From Pseudomonadota bacterium (GTDB taxonomy: Bacteria > Pseudomonadota > Gammaproteobacteria > Burkholderiales > Burkholderiaceae_C): 64,000 bases of DNA. Shown here in pieces: positions 16,335-27,212 of this stretch (position 1 is its first letter; every line of letters begins with the position of its first letter). The notes under the pieces were generated by a model. The model saw only the letters and a program-made list of their open reading frames with translations. It was not told the origin of the DNA and made no database searches. The translations under genes and the position numbers were made by a program. Location of the stretch: assembly GCA_018241325.1 (NCBI GenBank), contig JAFEEB010000001.1:1-64000 (forward strand), read 5' to 3'.

Positions 16335-17513
16335 ATGACGGCCTATCTCAAACGCAAGGGCTACGAAGGCGTGGCGCTCACCGTGCCCGTCACGGTGCCC
16401 TACGAGCGCTACTCCATCCACGGCGCCCACTGGTACGTGGGGCAGGCGATGCGCGCGCTGGTGCAGGGCTCGGGGCTGGCCAAGGCGCAGATCGACGGCC
16501 TGACGGTCAGCAGCTTTTCGCTGGCGCCCGATACGGCCGTCGGCGTGACGCAGCATCTGGGCCTGTCGCCGCGCTGGCTGGACCACATCCCCACCGGCGG
16601 CGCCTCGGGCGTGATGGCGCTGCGCCGCGCGGCGCGCGCCGTGCAATGCGGCGACGCCGAGGTGGTGGCCTGCGTGGCGGCCGACACCAACCACGTCGAT
16701 TCGTTCCGCCACACGCTGGGCGCCTTCAGCGACTTCGCGCGCGATGCCAGCTACCCCTATGGCGCGGGCGGGCCGAACTCGATGTTCGCCTTCATCACCG
16801 CGCACTACATGCGCCAGTACGGCGCGCGGCGCGAGGATTTCGGCCGCATCGCGGTGGCGCAGCGCGCCAACGCCCTGGCCAACCCCAACGCCTTGTTCAA
16901 GACGCCTTTGAGCCTGGAGCAATACATGGCCGCACGCCCGGTGGCGGCGCCGATTCACCTGTTCGACTGCGTGATGCCCTGCGCCGGCGCCGAGGCCTTT
17001 TTGGTGATGGCGCCCGAGCGGGCGCGCGATCTGGGCCTGCCGCACGTGCTGCTGCGCGGCGCCATCGAGCGGCACAACGCCTTCAGCGCGGACCCGGTGA
17101 TGGTGCGCGGCGGCTGGGCCATGGATCGCGAAGACCTGTACGCCCAGGCCGGCATGCGGCCCGCCGACATCGATGTGCTGCAAACCTACGACGACTACCC
17201 GGTGATCGTGATGATGCAGTTCGAGGACCTGGGCTTTTGCGCCAAGGGCGAAGGCCCCGATTTCGTGCGCGCGCACGATCTGCGCTTTTCGGGCGACTTT
17301 CCGCAAAACACCGGCGGCGCGCAGCTTTCGTGCGGGCAGGCCGGTGCGGCCGGCGGCTTCATCGGCATGACCGAAACCATTCGCCAGCTCACGGGCCAGG
17401 CCGGTGCCCGCGCCGTGCCGGGCGCGCGCCGCGGCCTGGTGGCCGGCTTTGGCATGGTGACCTACGACCGCTGCCTGTGCACCGGGGCGGTGATCCTGGA
17501 GGCCAGCGCATGA
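16335..17513 (+). CDS. Thiolase-like protein (SCPx/Ltp2 type) lacking the nucleophilic Cys
   Basis: The product is 392 residues with the thiolase fold. At the position of the acyl-accepting Cys the sequence is TGGASG (residues 87-92), and the C-terminal GHP motif is replaced by SCGQAG (332-337). YDDYPVIVMMQFEDLGFC (285-302) resembles the tyrosine-containing segment of Ltp2-type lipid-transfer thiolases. Those proteins work with a DUF35 partner as retro-aldol lyases on CoA-linked side chains, and a DUF35 protein is encoded next, overlapping by four bases. Retro-aldol cleavage is therefore a better guess than thiolysis; this is inference. Confidence 0.75.
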   Translation: MTAYLKRKGYEGVALTVPVTVPYERYSIHGAHWYVGQAMRALVQGSGLAKAQIDGLTVSSFSLAPDTAVGVTQHLGLSPRWLDHIPTGGASGVMALRRAARAVQCGDAEVVACVAADTNHVDSFRHTLGAFSDFARDASYPYGAGGPNSMFAFITAHYMRQYGARREDFGRIAVAQRANALANPNALFKTPLSLEQYMAARPVAAPIHLFDCVMPCAGAEAFLVMAPERARDLGLPHVLLRGAIERHNAFSADPVMVRGGWAMDREDLYAQAGMRPADIDVLQTYDDYPVIVMMQFEDLGFCAKGEGPDFVRAHDLRFSGDFPQNTGGAQLSCGQAGAAGGFIGMTETIRQLTGQAGARAVPGARRGLVAGFGMVTYDRCLCTGAVILEASA

Positions 17514-18763
17514 CTCAAGCCTTCGCCAAGCCCCCGCGCAAGAACCCGCTCCTGCGCACGCCGCAGATGAACCTGCCGCCCGCCGCGCGCGGACGCGTGG
17601 CACTGGGCTTGACCGCTGCCGCGGCCGAGGGGCGCTTCGTGCTCCAGGTGTGCAGCGAATGCGGCGCCGCGCAATACCCACCGCGCGAGGCGTGCCATCA
17701 ATGTTTATCGCCTGCGCTGCACTGGAAAGAGCAGAGCGGCGCGGGCGAGTTGCTGACCGAGACCACGCTGTCGCACAGCAACGACCTGTACTTTCGCGAG
17801 CGCCTGCCCTGGCGCCTGGGCATGGTGCGGCTGGACGCCGGACCCAGCGTGATGGTGCACCTGCATGGCGAGGTGGACGCAGCGCCCGCTCGGGTGCGCG
17901 TGGCGGCACGGCTGGACCGCTCAGGCCAGGCCGTGTTGATCGGACTTCCGGAGAAAGGATCGCCGCAAATGGCCGATGACCCCATGATGCGAGAGATGGC
18001 CAGCGACCCGAAGTTTCGCAAGGTGCTGGTGACCGACGGCAAGTCGCCCGTGGGCCAGGCGGTGGTGCGCGCCCTGCTCGACGCGGGCGCCGACCATGTC
18101 TGGGCCGGGCAGGCCGAGCCATGGAAGGAGCCGGAGGGTCTGGCCGCGCTCGCGCCCTCATCCAAGGTCACCCTGGTGCCGCTGGACGTGCGCGACGAGC
18201 GCTCGGTGCAGGCGCTGGCCAGCCTGATCGGCGCCAAGGTGGACATCGTCATCAACACCGCCGAGCACCATCGTCGCGCCGGGCTGCTCCAGCGCCGCGG
18301 CACCGAGGTGGCACACGAGGAAATCGAGGTCAACTACCTCGGCCTGCTGCGCCTGGCGCAGGCCTTGGCGCCGGTGCTGATGGCGCGCGCGGCCGATGGC
18401 GCCACACACGCCACGGCCTGGGTCAACCTGCTGTCCATCTACGCCCTCAGCAACCATCCGCCCGACGGCACGTTCTCGGCCTCCAAGGCGGCGGCGCTGT
18501 CGCTGGCGCAGGGTTTGCGCGCCGAATTGCGCGGCGCCGGCATTCGCGTGCTCAACGTCTTTCCCGGCCCCATCGACGACGACTGGAACCAGAACCTGCC
18601 GCCGCCCAAGGTCGCACCCAAGGCCCTGGCCGGCGCCATCGTCAAGGCGCTGAAAGACGGCGTCGAGGACCTCTACCCCGGCGACATCGCGCAGGACTGG
18701 CTGGCGCGCTGGCGCGACAACCCCAAGGTGCTCGAGCGCGAGCTGGCTGCCGGGGGATCCTGA
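17510..18763 (+). CDS. DUF35 OB-fold / short-chain dehydrogenase-like fusion
   Basis: The product is 417 residues and starts within the thiolase stop (ATGA). Residues 1-145 are a DUF35 protein: a rubredoxin-like zinc ribbon (C48, C51, C62, C65) followed by an OB fold (AGELLTETTLSHSNDLY). Residues 168-417 are an SDR-like Rossmann domain, but key motifs are altered: TDGKSPVG instead of TGxxxGxG, NTAE (249-252) instead of NNAG, and TFSASK, so Phe322 replaces the catalytic Tyr while Lys326 stays. The DUF35 part should bind the thiolase-like protein; the SDR part may be a non-catalytic or altered domain. Confidence 0.8.
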   Translation: MTQAFAKPPRKNPLLRTPQMNLPPAARGRVALGLTAAAAEGRFVLQVCSECGAAQYPPREACHQCLSPALHWKEQSGAGELLTETTLSHSNDLYFRERLPWRLGMVRLDAGPSVMVHLHGEVDAAPARVRVAARLDRSGQAVLIGLPEKGSPQMADDPMMREMASDPKFRKVLVTDGKSPVGQAVVRALLDAGADHVWAGQAEPWKEPEGLAALAPSSKVTLVPLDVRDERSVQALASLIGAKVDIVINTAEHHRRAGLLQRRGTEVAHEEIEVNYLGLLRLAQALAPVLMARAADGATHATAWVNLLSIYALSNHPPDGTFSASKAAALSLAQGLRAELRGAGIRVLNVFPGPIDDDWNQNLPPPKVAPKALAGAIVKALKDGVEDLYPGDIAQDWLARWRDNPKVLERELAAGGS

Positions 18764-18765
18764 CC

Positions 18766-19590
18766 ATGACCCCATCTCCACCCCAAGACCTGCTCGGCAC
18801 CTTTGCGCAAGGCCTGCTCGCGGGCCGCATCCGCATCGTCGATCTGACGCACACGCTGAGCACCGACTTTCCCACGCTGGCCTTGCCGCCCGAGCTGGGC
18901 CAGTGCCAGGGCTTTCGCATCGAACAGGTCTCGGCCTACGACGAGCGCGGCGCCAGCTGGTACTGGAACAACATCTCGTGCAGCGAGCACACCGGCACGC
19001 ACTTCGACGCGCCGATCCACTGGGTCACCGGGCGCCATCGGCCGGCCAACGCCGTGGACGCCGTACCGCCCGCGCACTTCATCGCCCCGGCCTGCGTGAT
19101 CGACTGCAGCGCGCAGGCCGCGCGCGACGCCGACTACCTGATGACGGTGGCCGACATCGAGGCCTTCGAGGCCGCGCATGGGCGCATTCCCGCGGGCAAC
19201 TGGGTCTTCATGCGCACCGATTGGTCGCACCACTGGAGCCGCCGGCGCGACGCGCGCGCCTACCAGAACTTCGACGCCACCGGCCAGCACACGCCCGGCC
19301 CCAGCGTCGAGGCCGTGCGCTTTCTGGTCGAGCAGCGCGACGTTCTGGGCTACGGCTCGGAGACCATCGGCACCGACGCCGGACAGGCCGCGCACCTGCG
19401 CCCGCCCTACCCCTGCCACACCCTGATGCACGGCGCCGGCAAGTACGGCCTGCAATGCCTGGCCAACCTGGACCAGTTGTCGCCCACCGGCGCGCTGATC
19501 GTGGCCGCGCCGCTCAAGATCGAGCACGGCAGCGGCAGCCCGCTGCGCGTGATCGCCCTGCTGTCCGACGACAAGAAGGGGACGGCATGA
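18766..19590 (+). CDS. Cyclase-family metal-dependent hydrolase (kynurenine formamidase fold)
   Basis: The product is 274 residues. SCSEHTGTHFDAPIHW contains the HxGTHxDxPxH metal-binding motif of the cyclase superfamily, and a second conserved block is IGTDAGQ...YPCHTLMHGAGKYG. Members hydrolyse amides or lactones or open rings. Within this operon a ring-opening or ester/lactone hydrolysis step is plausible. A clear paralog sits at 44987-45763 beside the arylpyruvate oxidoreductase genes, so the two may process related intermediates. Confidence 0.85.
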   Translation: MTPSPPQDLLGTFAQGLLAGRIRIVDLTHTLSTDFPTLALPPELGQCQGFRIEQVSAYDERGASWYWNNISCSEHTGTHFDAPIHWVTGRHRPANAVDAVPPAHFIAPACVIDCSAQAARDADYLMTVADIEAFEAAHGRIPAGNWVFMRTDWSHHWSRRRDARAYQNFDATGQHTPGPSVEAVRFLVEQRDVLGYGSETIGTDAGQAAHLRPPYPCHTLMHGAGKYGLQCLANLDQLSPTGALIVAAPLKIEHGSGSPLRVIALLSDDKKGTA

Positions 19591-20318
19591 CGCAAGCCCC
19601 CTACACCGCCCTCGTCACCGGCGGCTCGGCCGGCATCGGCGCCGACATCTGCCGACGCCTGCTCGATGACGGCTACCACGTCATCAGCCTGGCGCGGCGC
19701 GCACCGGACTGGAGCCACCCGCGCCTGACCTGCGTGAACGTCGATCTGCTCGACGCCCCCGCAACCGGGCAGGCCGCGCAGGACGTGGCGGCGCGCTTTG
19801 CCGTCACCCACTTCATCCACAACGCCGGCGTGATCTGGCCGCATCTGCTGCAAGACGCCACCGTGGACGAGTTGCAGGGCCTGACGCAAATCCACCTGGG
19901 TGCGGCGCTGACGCTGATGCAGGCGGTGCTGCCGAGCATGGAGCGCCAGCGCTTCGGCCGCGTGGTGCTGATGTCCTCGCGCGGCGCGCTGGGGCTGGCC
20001 ACGCGCACCAACTACTCGGCCACCAAGGCCGGCATGATCGGCATGGCGCGCACCTGGGCGCTGGAGCTGGCGCCCAAGGGCATCACCGTCAACGTGGTCG
20101 CGCCGGGCCCCATCCAGACCCCCATGTTTTACGACGTGGTGCCGGCCGGCAGCGAGCGCGAAAGCAAGCTGGCCGCCAACATTCCCGTGGGCCGCATCGG
20201 CCGGCCCGACGACGTCACGCGCGCCGTCATGTTTTTTGCCGACCCGGCCAACAGCTTCGTCACCGGCCAGACGCTGTACGTCTGCGGCGGCGCCAGCGTG
20301 GGCACCCTGACCATCTGA
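19587..20318 (+). CDS. SDR oxidoreductase (probable cis-dihydrodiol or hydroxyacyl dehydrogenase)
   Basis: The product is 243 residues. Unlike the SDR part of the fusion two genes upstream, all classical motifs are intact: VTGGSAGIGADI, HNAG, Ser in LMSSRG and YSATK. The C-terminus ends in GQTLYVCGGASVGTLTI, as in FabG-like dehydrogenases. Next to a Rieske dioxygenase the expected job is NAD-dependent re-aromatisation of a cis-dihydrodiol, although oxidation of a hydroxyacyl-CoA is possible. It overlaps the cyclase gene as ATGA. Confidence 0.85.
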   Translation: MTQAPYTALVTGGSAGIGADICRRLLDDGYHVISLARRAPDWSHPRLTCVNVDLLDAPATGQAAQDVAARFAVTHFIHNAGVIWPHLLQDATVDELQGLTQIHLGAALTLMQAVLPSMERQRFGRVVLMSSRGALGLATRTNYSATKAGMIGMARTWALELAPKGITVNVVAPGPIQTPMFYDVVPAGSERESKLAANIPVGRIGRPDDVTRAVMFFADPANSFVTGQTLYVCGGASVGTLTI

Positions 20319-20359
20319 CCTTTTCACTTTCGCTCAAGCCAACCCGGAGACAAACCCCC

Positions 20360-21511
20360 ATGCGACTGACACGACTCTTCCGACAAACCGCGCTGATGGC
20401 TGCCCTGGGCCTGGGCTGCGCCGCGGCCATGGCCCAGATGAAGGTGGGGGTGATCTATTCGGCCACCGGCCCCACCTCGCTGGTCGGCATTCCGCAAAAG
20501 AACAGCATCGCCCTGCTGCCCAAGAAGATCGGCGACTTGACGGTGGAATACATCGGCCTGGATGACGCCAGCGACTCCACCCAGTCGGTCACCAACCTGC
20601 GCAAGCTGCTGGCCGAGAACATCGACGCCCTGATCGGCCCCAGCGGCTCGCCCAACGCCATGGGTCTGATCCAGTTCATCGCCGAGGCCGGCGTGCCCAT
20701 GCTGGCCCCGGTGGGCACCGCCGCCGTGGTGCAGCCCATGGACGACAAGAAGAAGTGGGTGTTCAAGACCACGCAAAACGACGAGATCATCGGCGCCGCG
20801 CTGTTCGACCACATGGCCAAGACGGGCGTCAAGACCCTGGGCTACATCGGCCTGTCCGACCCGTATGGCGAGAACTGGTATCGCGTGGCCAGCGAGCTGG
20901 CCGCCAAGCACGGCATCAAGATCATCGCCAACGAGCGCTTCGCGCGCAGCGACAGCTCGGTGGTCGGCCAGACGCTCAAGCTGGTGGGCGCCAACCCCGA
21001 CGCCGTGCTCGTCGGCGCTGCCGGCGGCCCCTCGGTGCTGCCCGAGATCAGCCTGGTGGACAAGGGCTACAAGGGCAAGACCTACCAGACCCACGGCGCG
21101 GCGCTGCCGGCCTTCATCAAGCTGGGGGGCAAAAAGGTCGAGGGCACCATCATGGCCGCCAGCCTGATGCTGGTGCTGCCCGAAATTGCCGACAGCAACC
21201 CGTCCAAGAAGGTGGCCACGCAATACATCGACGAATACAAGAAGGTCTACGGCGAGGCGCCCGCCACCTTTGGCGCCAACGTGTACGACGCCGGCCTGCT
21301 GCTGGCGGGCGCCGTGCCCAAGGCCGAGAAGGCCGGCAAGCCGGGCACCAAGGAGTTCCGCGCCGCGCTGCGCGACGCGCTGGAGCAGACCAGGGAGCTG
21401 GTGGGAACGCAGGGCGTCTACAACATGACGCCGCAGGACCACAGCGGGTTCGATGCGCGCGGGCGCGAGCTGATCACGATCAAGGACGGGCAGTTCAAGC
21501 TGTTGAAGTGA
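20360..21511 (+). CDS. ABC transporter periplasmic binding protein, Leu/Ile/Val-aromatic acid type
   Basis: The product is 383 residues with a cleavable signal peptide (about residues 1-26, ending AAAMAQ). The body is a type I periplasmic binding protein fold (MKVGVIYSATGPTSLVG, LIGPSGSPNAMGLIQFIAEAGVPMLAPVGTA). Such proteins bind amino acids or aromatic acids and deliver them to a LivHMGF-type transporter. No permease or ATPase gene follows; the operon appears to end here in repeat sequence, so the transporter must be encoded elsewhere. It probably captures the operon's substrate. Confidence 0.85.
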   Translation: MRLTRLFRQTALMAALGLGCAAAMAQMKVGVIYSATGPTSLVGIPQKNSIALLPKKIGDLTVEYIGLDDASDSTQSVTNLRKLLAENIDALIGPSGSPNAMGLIQFIAEAGVPMLAPVGTAAVVQPMDDKKKWVFKTTQNDEIIGAALFDHMAKTGVKTLGYIGLSDPYGENWYRVASELAAKHGIKIIANERFARSDSSVVGQTLKLVGANPDAVLVGAAGGPSVLPEISLVDKGYKGKTYQTHGAALPAFIKLGGKKVEGTIMAASLMLVLPEIADSNPSKKVATQYIDEYKKVYGEAPATFGANVYDAGLLLAGAVPKAEKAGKPGTKEFRAALRDALEQTRELVGTQGVYNMTPQDHSGFDARGRELITIKDGQFKLLK

Positions 21512-21514
21512 AGC

Positions 21515-21720
21515 ATCCCCAGTCTCCACGCGCTGCGCGATGGCATGCCCGGTGCTCGCCGCCAGAGGCGGCGGCCCTTCGGTCTGTCCAGACCTGCGCA
21601 GGCAGGTCTGCGCACAAAAGGTTCGGTGGACCATTTGTTGGCTGGCGAGGGGCTGGGCCACTGACCCAGCGCGGCCTTGCGGCCCTTTGGGCTGCATGTG
21701 CCGCGGGGGGCGCTCGCCCA
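21515..21720. repeat. Intergenic repeat region between two convergent operons
   Basis: It starts with CCCCAGTCTCCACGCGCTGCG, the edge of the GC-rich dispersed repeat, and then diverges from the other copies. A hairpin CAGACCTGC...GCAGGTCTG lies near 21593-21614 and could stop transcription from either side, although no T-run follows. No gene is supported in this 278-bp gap. Confidence 0.5.
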
Positions 21721-21733
21721 GGCAACTTCAATT

Positions 21734-21788
21734 AAAAAGACAGCCCCAGCGCTTGCTGGACATGCGCGAACAGCTATCGTTTTGATAG
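21734..21788 (+). repeat. Dispersed palindromic repeat (AGCGC/AGCTAT family)
   Basis: The core is CAGCGCTTGCTGGACATGCG followed by CGAACAGCTATCGTTTTGATAG. It sits just beyond the cadA stop codon on the opposite strand, a typical position for this family in the window. Confidence 0.7.
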
Positions 21789-21789
21789 T

Positions 21790-23991
<2,202 letters not shown>

Positions 23992-24004
23992 GCAGGCATT
24001 GGAA

Positions 24005-24026
24005 ACCCTGGAGCAACTTCAAGGTC
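24005..24026. promoter_or_regulatory. CadR/MerR-type operator and cadA promoter
   Basis: The inverted repeat ACCCTGGAG-CAA-CTTCAAGGT (24005-24025) lies in the 54-bp gap between cadA and the MerR gene. On the minus strand TTGACC begins at 24026, and the dyad sits between it and a weak -10, giving the over-long spacer that MerR-type activators untwist when metal binds. The layout matches known cadR/cadA regions. Confidence 0.75.
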
Positions 24027-24045
24027 AAGGGCTTACCATGGCGCC

Positions 24046-24501
24046 ATGAAGATCAGCGAACTGGCCCACGCCACCGACACGCCGGCCGACACCATCCGCT
24101 ATTACGAGCGCGTCGGTCTGCTGACCGCGCCGGCGCGCGCGGGCAACAACTACCGGCACTACGACACCCGCCACGTCGATCGCCTGGCCTTCATCCGCCA
24201 GGCGCGCGGGCTGGACATGTCGCTGGACGAAATCCGCACCCTGCTGCACTGGCGCGACGAACCCCAGGCCGACTGCGGCGCCGTGAACGCGCTGGTGGAC
24301 GCGCACATCCAGCACATCGCCGCCCGCATCCGCGAGCTGCGCGCGCTGGAGCGGCAGCTCAAGACCCTGCGCGCGCAGTGCCGGCAGGCCAGCGACACGG
24401 CGCACTGCGGCATCCTGGTGGGCTTGAGCCACGCCGACACCGGCGCGCCGCCGGCCACACCGCCGCACCAGCACATCGGGGGCACGCACGGGCGGCCCTA
24501 G
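24046..24501 (+). CDS. cadR: MerR-family metal-responsive regulator CadR
   Basis: The product is 151 residues. The N-terminal winged HTH MKISELAHATDTPADTIRYY is followed by a long dimerisation helix. Cys in DCGAVNALVDAHI, Cys in LRAQCRQA and Cys in AHCGIL are the metal-sensing positions of CadR/PbrR proteins, and a short His-containing tail (PPHQHIGGTHG) is also typical. It activates the divergent cadA gene when Cd, Zn or Pb is bound. Confidence 0.9.
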   Translation: MKISELAHATDTPADTIRYYERVGLLTAPARAGNNYRHYDTRHVDRLAFIRQARGLDMSLDEIRTLLHWRDEPQADCGAVNALVDAHIQHIAARIRELRALERQLKTLRAQCRQASDTAHCGILVGLSHADTGAPPATPPHQHIGGTHGRP

Positions 24502-24522
24502 AGCGCCGGCGCGCGCAGCGGA

Positions 24523-25857
24523 CTACGGGAGGCGCTGCAACCAGTGCGCCGTCAACGGCGTGTCCTGCTTGGCCGGATAGCGCTCGTTCAGCACATGGCG
24601 CGCCAGTGCATGCTCGCCCGCCTGCGTGGCCGCATCCAGCACGAGCCAGGTCAGCAGATCACGCTGGGCGTGGCTGCCGCCGAACTCGTGCGCGTGGTCA
24701 CGCACGCGCATCAACTCGCGCGCCGCGTCGGCGTGCTGTCCGGCGCCGTAGTGGGCCAGCGCGCGCAGCAGCGGATGCCCCACGCGATTGGCCATGTGTC
24801 GCTCGGTGGGGGTCGCCTGGGCCGCGTCGCGCACCGCCGGCATCGGCGCGCCGGCACCCAGCGCCGCCAACGCGGCGTGCACGTCGTTGAAGGCGTAGAA
24901 GCCGTCGGCGTCCGGCACCGCCTGCCAGGCCGCATGCAGCTTCTGAAAGCGCTCGGTGACGTCGATGCCGAGCAGTTTGAGCCGCCACAGCACCGCCGTG
25001 CCATCCACGCGCTGCAGCGCCATGTCGGTGCTGGTGGCCAGATGTGCGTCGAAGATGGCCAGGGCGGCCGCCGTGTCCAGGTTCTCCATTTCAAAGAGGG
25101 CGGCGTGAAACCAGTTGTGATACGAAAAGCCGTTGTCCACGGCCCAGTCGGCCTGTCGCCCGGCAAGCCAGCGCTCGCCCTCGGCGTGGCGGCCTTGCAT
25201 CTCCATGACGTGCGTCACCGCGTGCACCGACCATGGGTCGCGCTGGTTGATGGCCAGCGCCTGGCGGCCCAGGTCTTCGGCTTCGGGGTATTGGCCAGAC
25301 TCCTCCAGCCCGAACGCCTGCATGCCCAGCACGTAGCTGTACAAGGGCATGTCGGGTCGCCAGGCCGGCAGCACGCGCTGCGGGCGGCGCCTGAGGTTGA
25401 GCGCGTCCCCGCGGTAGAAATCGAACAGGTGGGCAAACAGCAAGGCCGCGACGTCCCGCGGGTGCTCGATCAGGATGCCCTCCCACAAGCGGCAGGCGGC
25501 CTCCCAGTCGCCCTCCACGGCCACCTGCGCCGCTGCCGCATGTGCCCGCTCGCGCACCGTGGCGCCGGCGAGCAGTCCCTGCGCGCCGGCCAGTGCATCG
25601 GCCGCCTGCCCGGCCATGCCCCGCTCGGCGAAGCTCATGAACAGCGAGGCCAGCAGCACGCGCGGATAGGCCCAGGACGGGGCCTGCGCGGTGACCTGCT
25701 CCAGCAGGGCGATCGGATCGCCAAAGTACGACAGCATCGACTCCAGCGCGCGCTCCAGTTGCTCGACGGCATCGCGCGACGGACTGCTGGTGCTCAGGCC
25801 CCGCGGGTCCGACAGTGGGCTGCCCGCGGCGCGGGCGACGTCGATGAGTGGGGTCAT
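24523..25857 (-). CDS. TTC38-like tetratricopeptide repeat protein
   Basis: The product is 444 residues of helical repeats. The segment DPWSVHAVTHVMEMQGRHAEG followed by FSYHNWFHAALFEME is the signature of the TTC38 family, a conserved but functionally uncharacterised TPR group in bacteria and animals. No signal peptide, so probably cytoplasmic. It is divergent from a GlxA-type regulator with 99 bp between, which may control it. Confidence 0.8.
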   Translation of the reverse strand: MTPLIDVARAAGSPLSDPRGLSTSSPSRDAVEQLERALESMLSYFGDPIALLEQVTAQAPSWAYPRVLLASLFMSFAERGMAGQAADALAGAQGLLAGATVRERAHAAAAQVAVEGDWEAACRLWEGILIEHPRDVAALLFAHLFDFYRGDALNLRRRPQRVLPAWRPDMPLYSYVLGMQAFGLEESGQYPEAEDLGRQALAINQRDPWSVHAVTHVMEMQGRHAEGERWLAGRQADWAVDNGFSYHNWFHAALFEMENLDTAAALAIFDAHLATSTDMALQRVDGTAVLWRLKLLGIDVTERFQKLHAAWQAVPDADGFYAFNDVHAALAALGAGAPMPAVRDAAQATPTERHMANRVGHPLLRALAHYGAGQHADAARELMRVRDHAHEFGGSHAQRDLLTWLVLDAATQAGEHALARHVLNERYPAKQDTPLTAHWLQRLP

Positions 25858-25956
25858 GATGATCTCCTTGCTGCTGTCGTTACAACGACACCCATCATGC
25901 GCGCGAACTCCGCCCTACACTGAGGCTTGAACGGCTGGAAAACGGACATTTCTGCC

Positions 25957-26994
25957 ATGCCTGCGCCCATCCCGGTTGCCCTGCTGGCGTTGCCGCAATC
26001 CACGGCGTCCACGCTGTTTGGCATCTACGACATCCTGGCCAGCGTGCGCCGCGACTGGTGCCTGGTGCATGGCCAGGCGCCGGAGGCCTCGCCGTTCCAG
26101 CCCTTGATCGTCAGCCCCGACGGCCAGCCCTTCGACGCGACCAACGGCGTGCGCATCACACCCGAGCGCAGCTTTGCCGACTGCGCGAGGCCCGCAGTGG
26201 TGGTGGTGGCCGACCTGCTGGTCGCGCCGGGCGACTGCGATCCGGTCTTCGACGTCTCGGTCCGGTGGTTGCGCGCGTGTCACCAGCGCGGTGCCATGCT
26301 GGCGTCCGCCTGCGCGGGGGCGATTTTGCTCGCCCGCACCGGCCTGCTCGAGGGCATGGATGCCACCTCGCACTGGGCGTATTGCGAGCCATTGCAGCGC
26401 CAGCACCCCGACATCCACTGGCATGCCGACCGCGCGCTGGTGGCCACGGGCGCCGGCCAGCGCATTCTGATGGCCGGCAGTGGCATGTCCTGGCACATGC
26501 TGGCGCTGGCCCTGGTGGCGCGCCATGCCGGCCCCGAAGCCGCCATGCGCGTGGCGCGCATCTATCTGATGGACCTGCATGCGGCCAGCCCGCTGGCCTA
26601 CGCGTCCCTGACGCATGGCGGACTGGCCGCCGACCCGGTGATCGAGCGCGCGCAACGCTGGGCCGCCGAGCATTACGCCGACGCCGACGCGCCGGTGGCC
26701 GAGATGGCACGCAACTGCGGCATGGCGCAGCGAACCTTCAAGCGGCGTTTTGCCGCCGCCACCGGCATGGCGCCGCTGGAATACGTCCACCACGTGCGCC
26801 TGGAAGAAGCCAAGCAACTGCTGGAATCGGGCGACACCCCGATCGAGGCCGTCGCCTTCGACGTCGGCTACAGCGACAGCAGCTTTTTCACGCGCTTGTT
26901 CAAGCGCAAGGTCGGCATGACGCCTGCGCGGTATCGCCAGCGCTTCGGCCGGCTCGCGCGCGAGATCATGACGGGCGCCGGCTCGTCGGGTTGA
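25957..26994 (+). CDS. GlxA-type transcriptional regulator (DJ-1/PfpI domain plus AraC HTH)
   Basis: The product is 345 residues from the ATG at 25957; a TTG 30 bp earlier is possible. The first 190 residues form a DJ-1/PfpI-like amidotransferase fold with the nucleophile elbow SACAGAILLARTGLLEG. The C-terminal 100 residues are a double HTH of the AraC family (MAQRTFKRRFAAATGMAPLEY and FDVGYSDSSFFTRLFKRKVG). Relatives control amine, arginine or aldehyde metabolism. The adjacent divergent TTC38-like gene is a candidate target. Confidence 0.88.
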   Translation: MPAPIPVALLALPQSTASTLFGIYDILASVRRDWCLVHGQAPEASPFQPLIVSPDGQPFDATNGVRITPERSFADCARPAVVVVADLLVAPGDCDPVFDVSVRWLRACHQRGAMLASACAGAILLARTGLLEGMDATSHWAYCEPLQRQHPDIHWHADRALVATGAGQRILMAGSGMSWHMLALALVARHAGPEAAMRVARIYLMDLHAASPLAYASLTHGGLAADPVIERAQRWAAEHYADADAPVAEMARNCGMAQRTFKRRFAAATGMAPLEYVHHVRLEEAKQLLESGDTPIEAVAFDVGYSDSSFFTRLFKRKVGMTPARYRQRFGRLAREIMTGAGSSG

Positions 26995-27003
26995 ACCTGG
27001 AAA

Positions 27004-27134
27004 CGGCAGTTGAATGCGCCCGCCAGCGGCAGTGGCGGGCGCATAGCGCGCTCACCCGACAGGTGAACGTGATCGAAGCCGCCGAAGCCTGTATTCATAC
27101 AGGTTTGCCGAGGGTTGAAAGTGGTCAACTGCCG
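27004..27134. repeat. Nested inverted repeats between regulator and permease genes
   Basis: CGGCAGTTGA (27004-27013) and its exact complement TCAACTGCCG (27125-27134) frame the segment. Inside are a perfect 11-bp stem, TGCGCCCGCCA...TGGCGGGCGCA (27015-27043, 7-base loop), and a 16-bp palindrome CCTGTATTCATACAGG (27088-27103). The first hairpin may end the regulator transcript. The whole could be a small repeat element or an operator cluster for the permease gene; no coding content. Confidence 0.55.
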
Positions 27135-27212
27135 CTTTTAGGTTGAACGCAGGACGGCCCCGCCGTGCCGCTACCATGGCGGCCATTTGAAAACCGCCCT
27201 GGAGGATATGAG

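Noticed and set aside
27088..27103. LexA (SOS) box at CCTGTATTCATACAGG
   Set aside because: The CTGT and ACAG half-sites are only six bases apart instead of eight, so it does not fit the LexA spacing.
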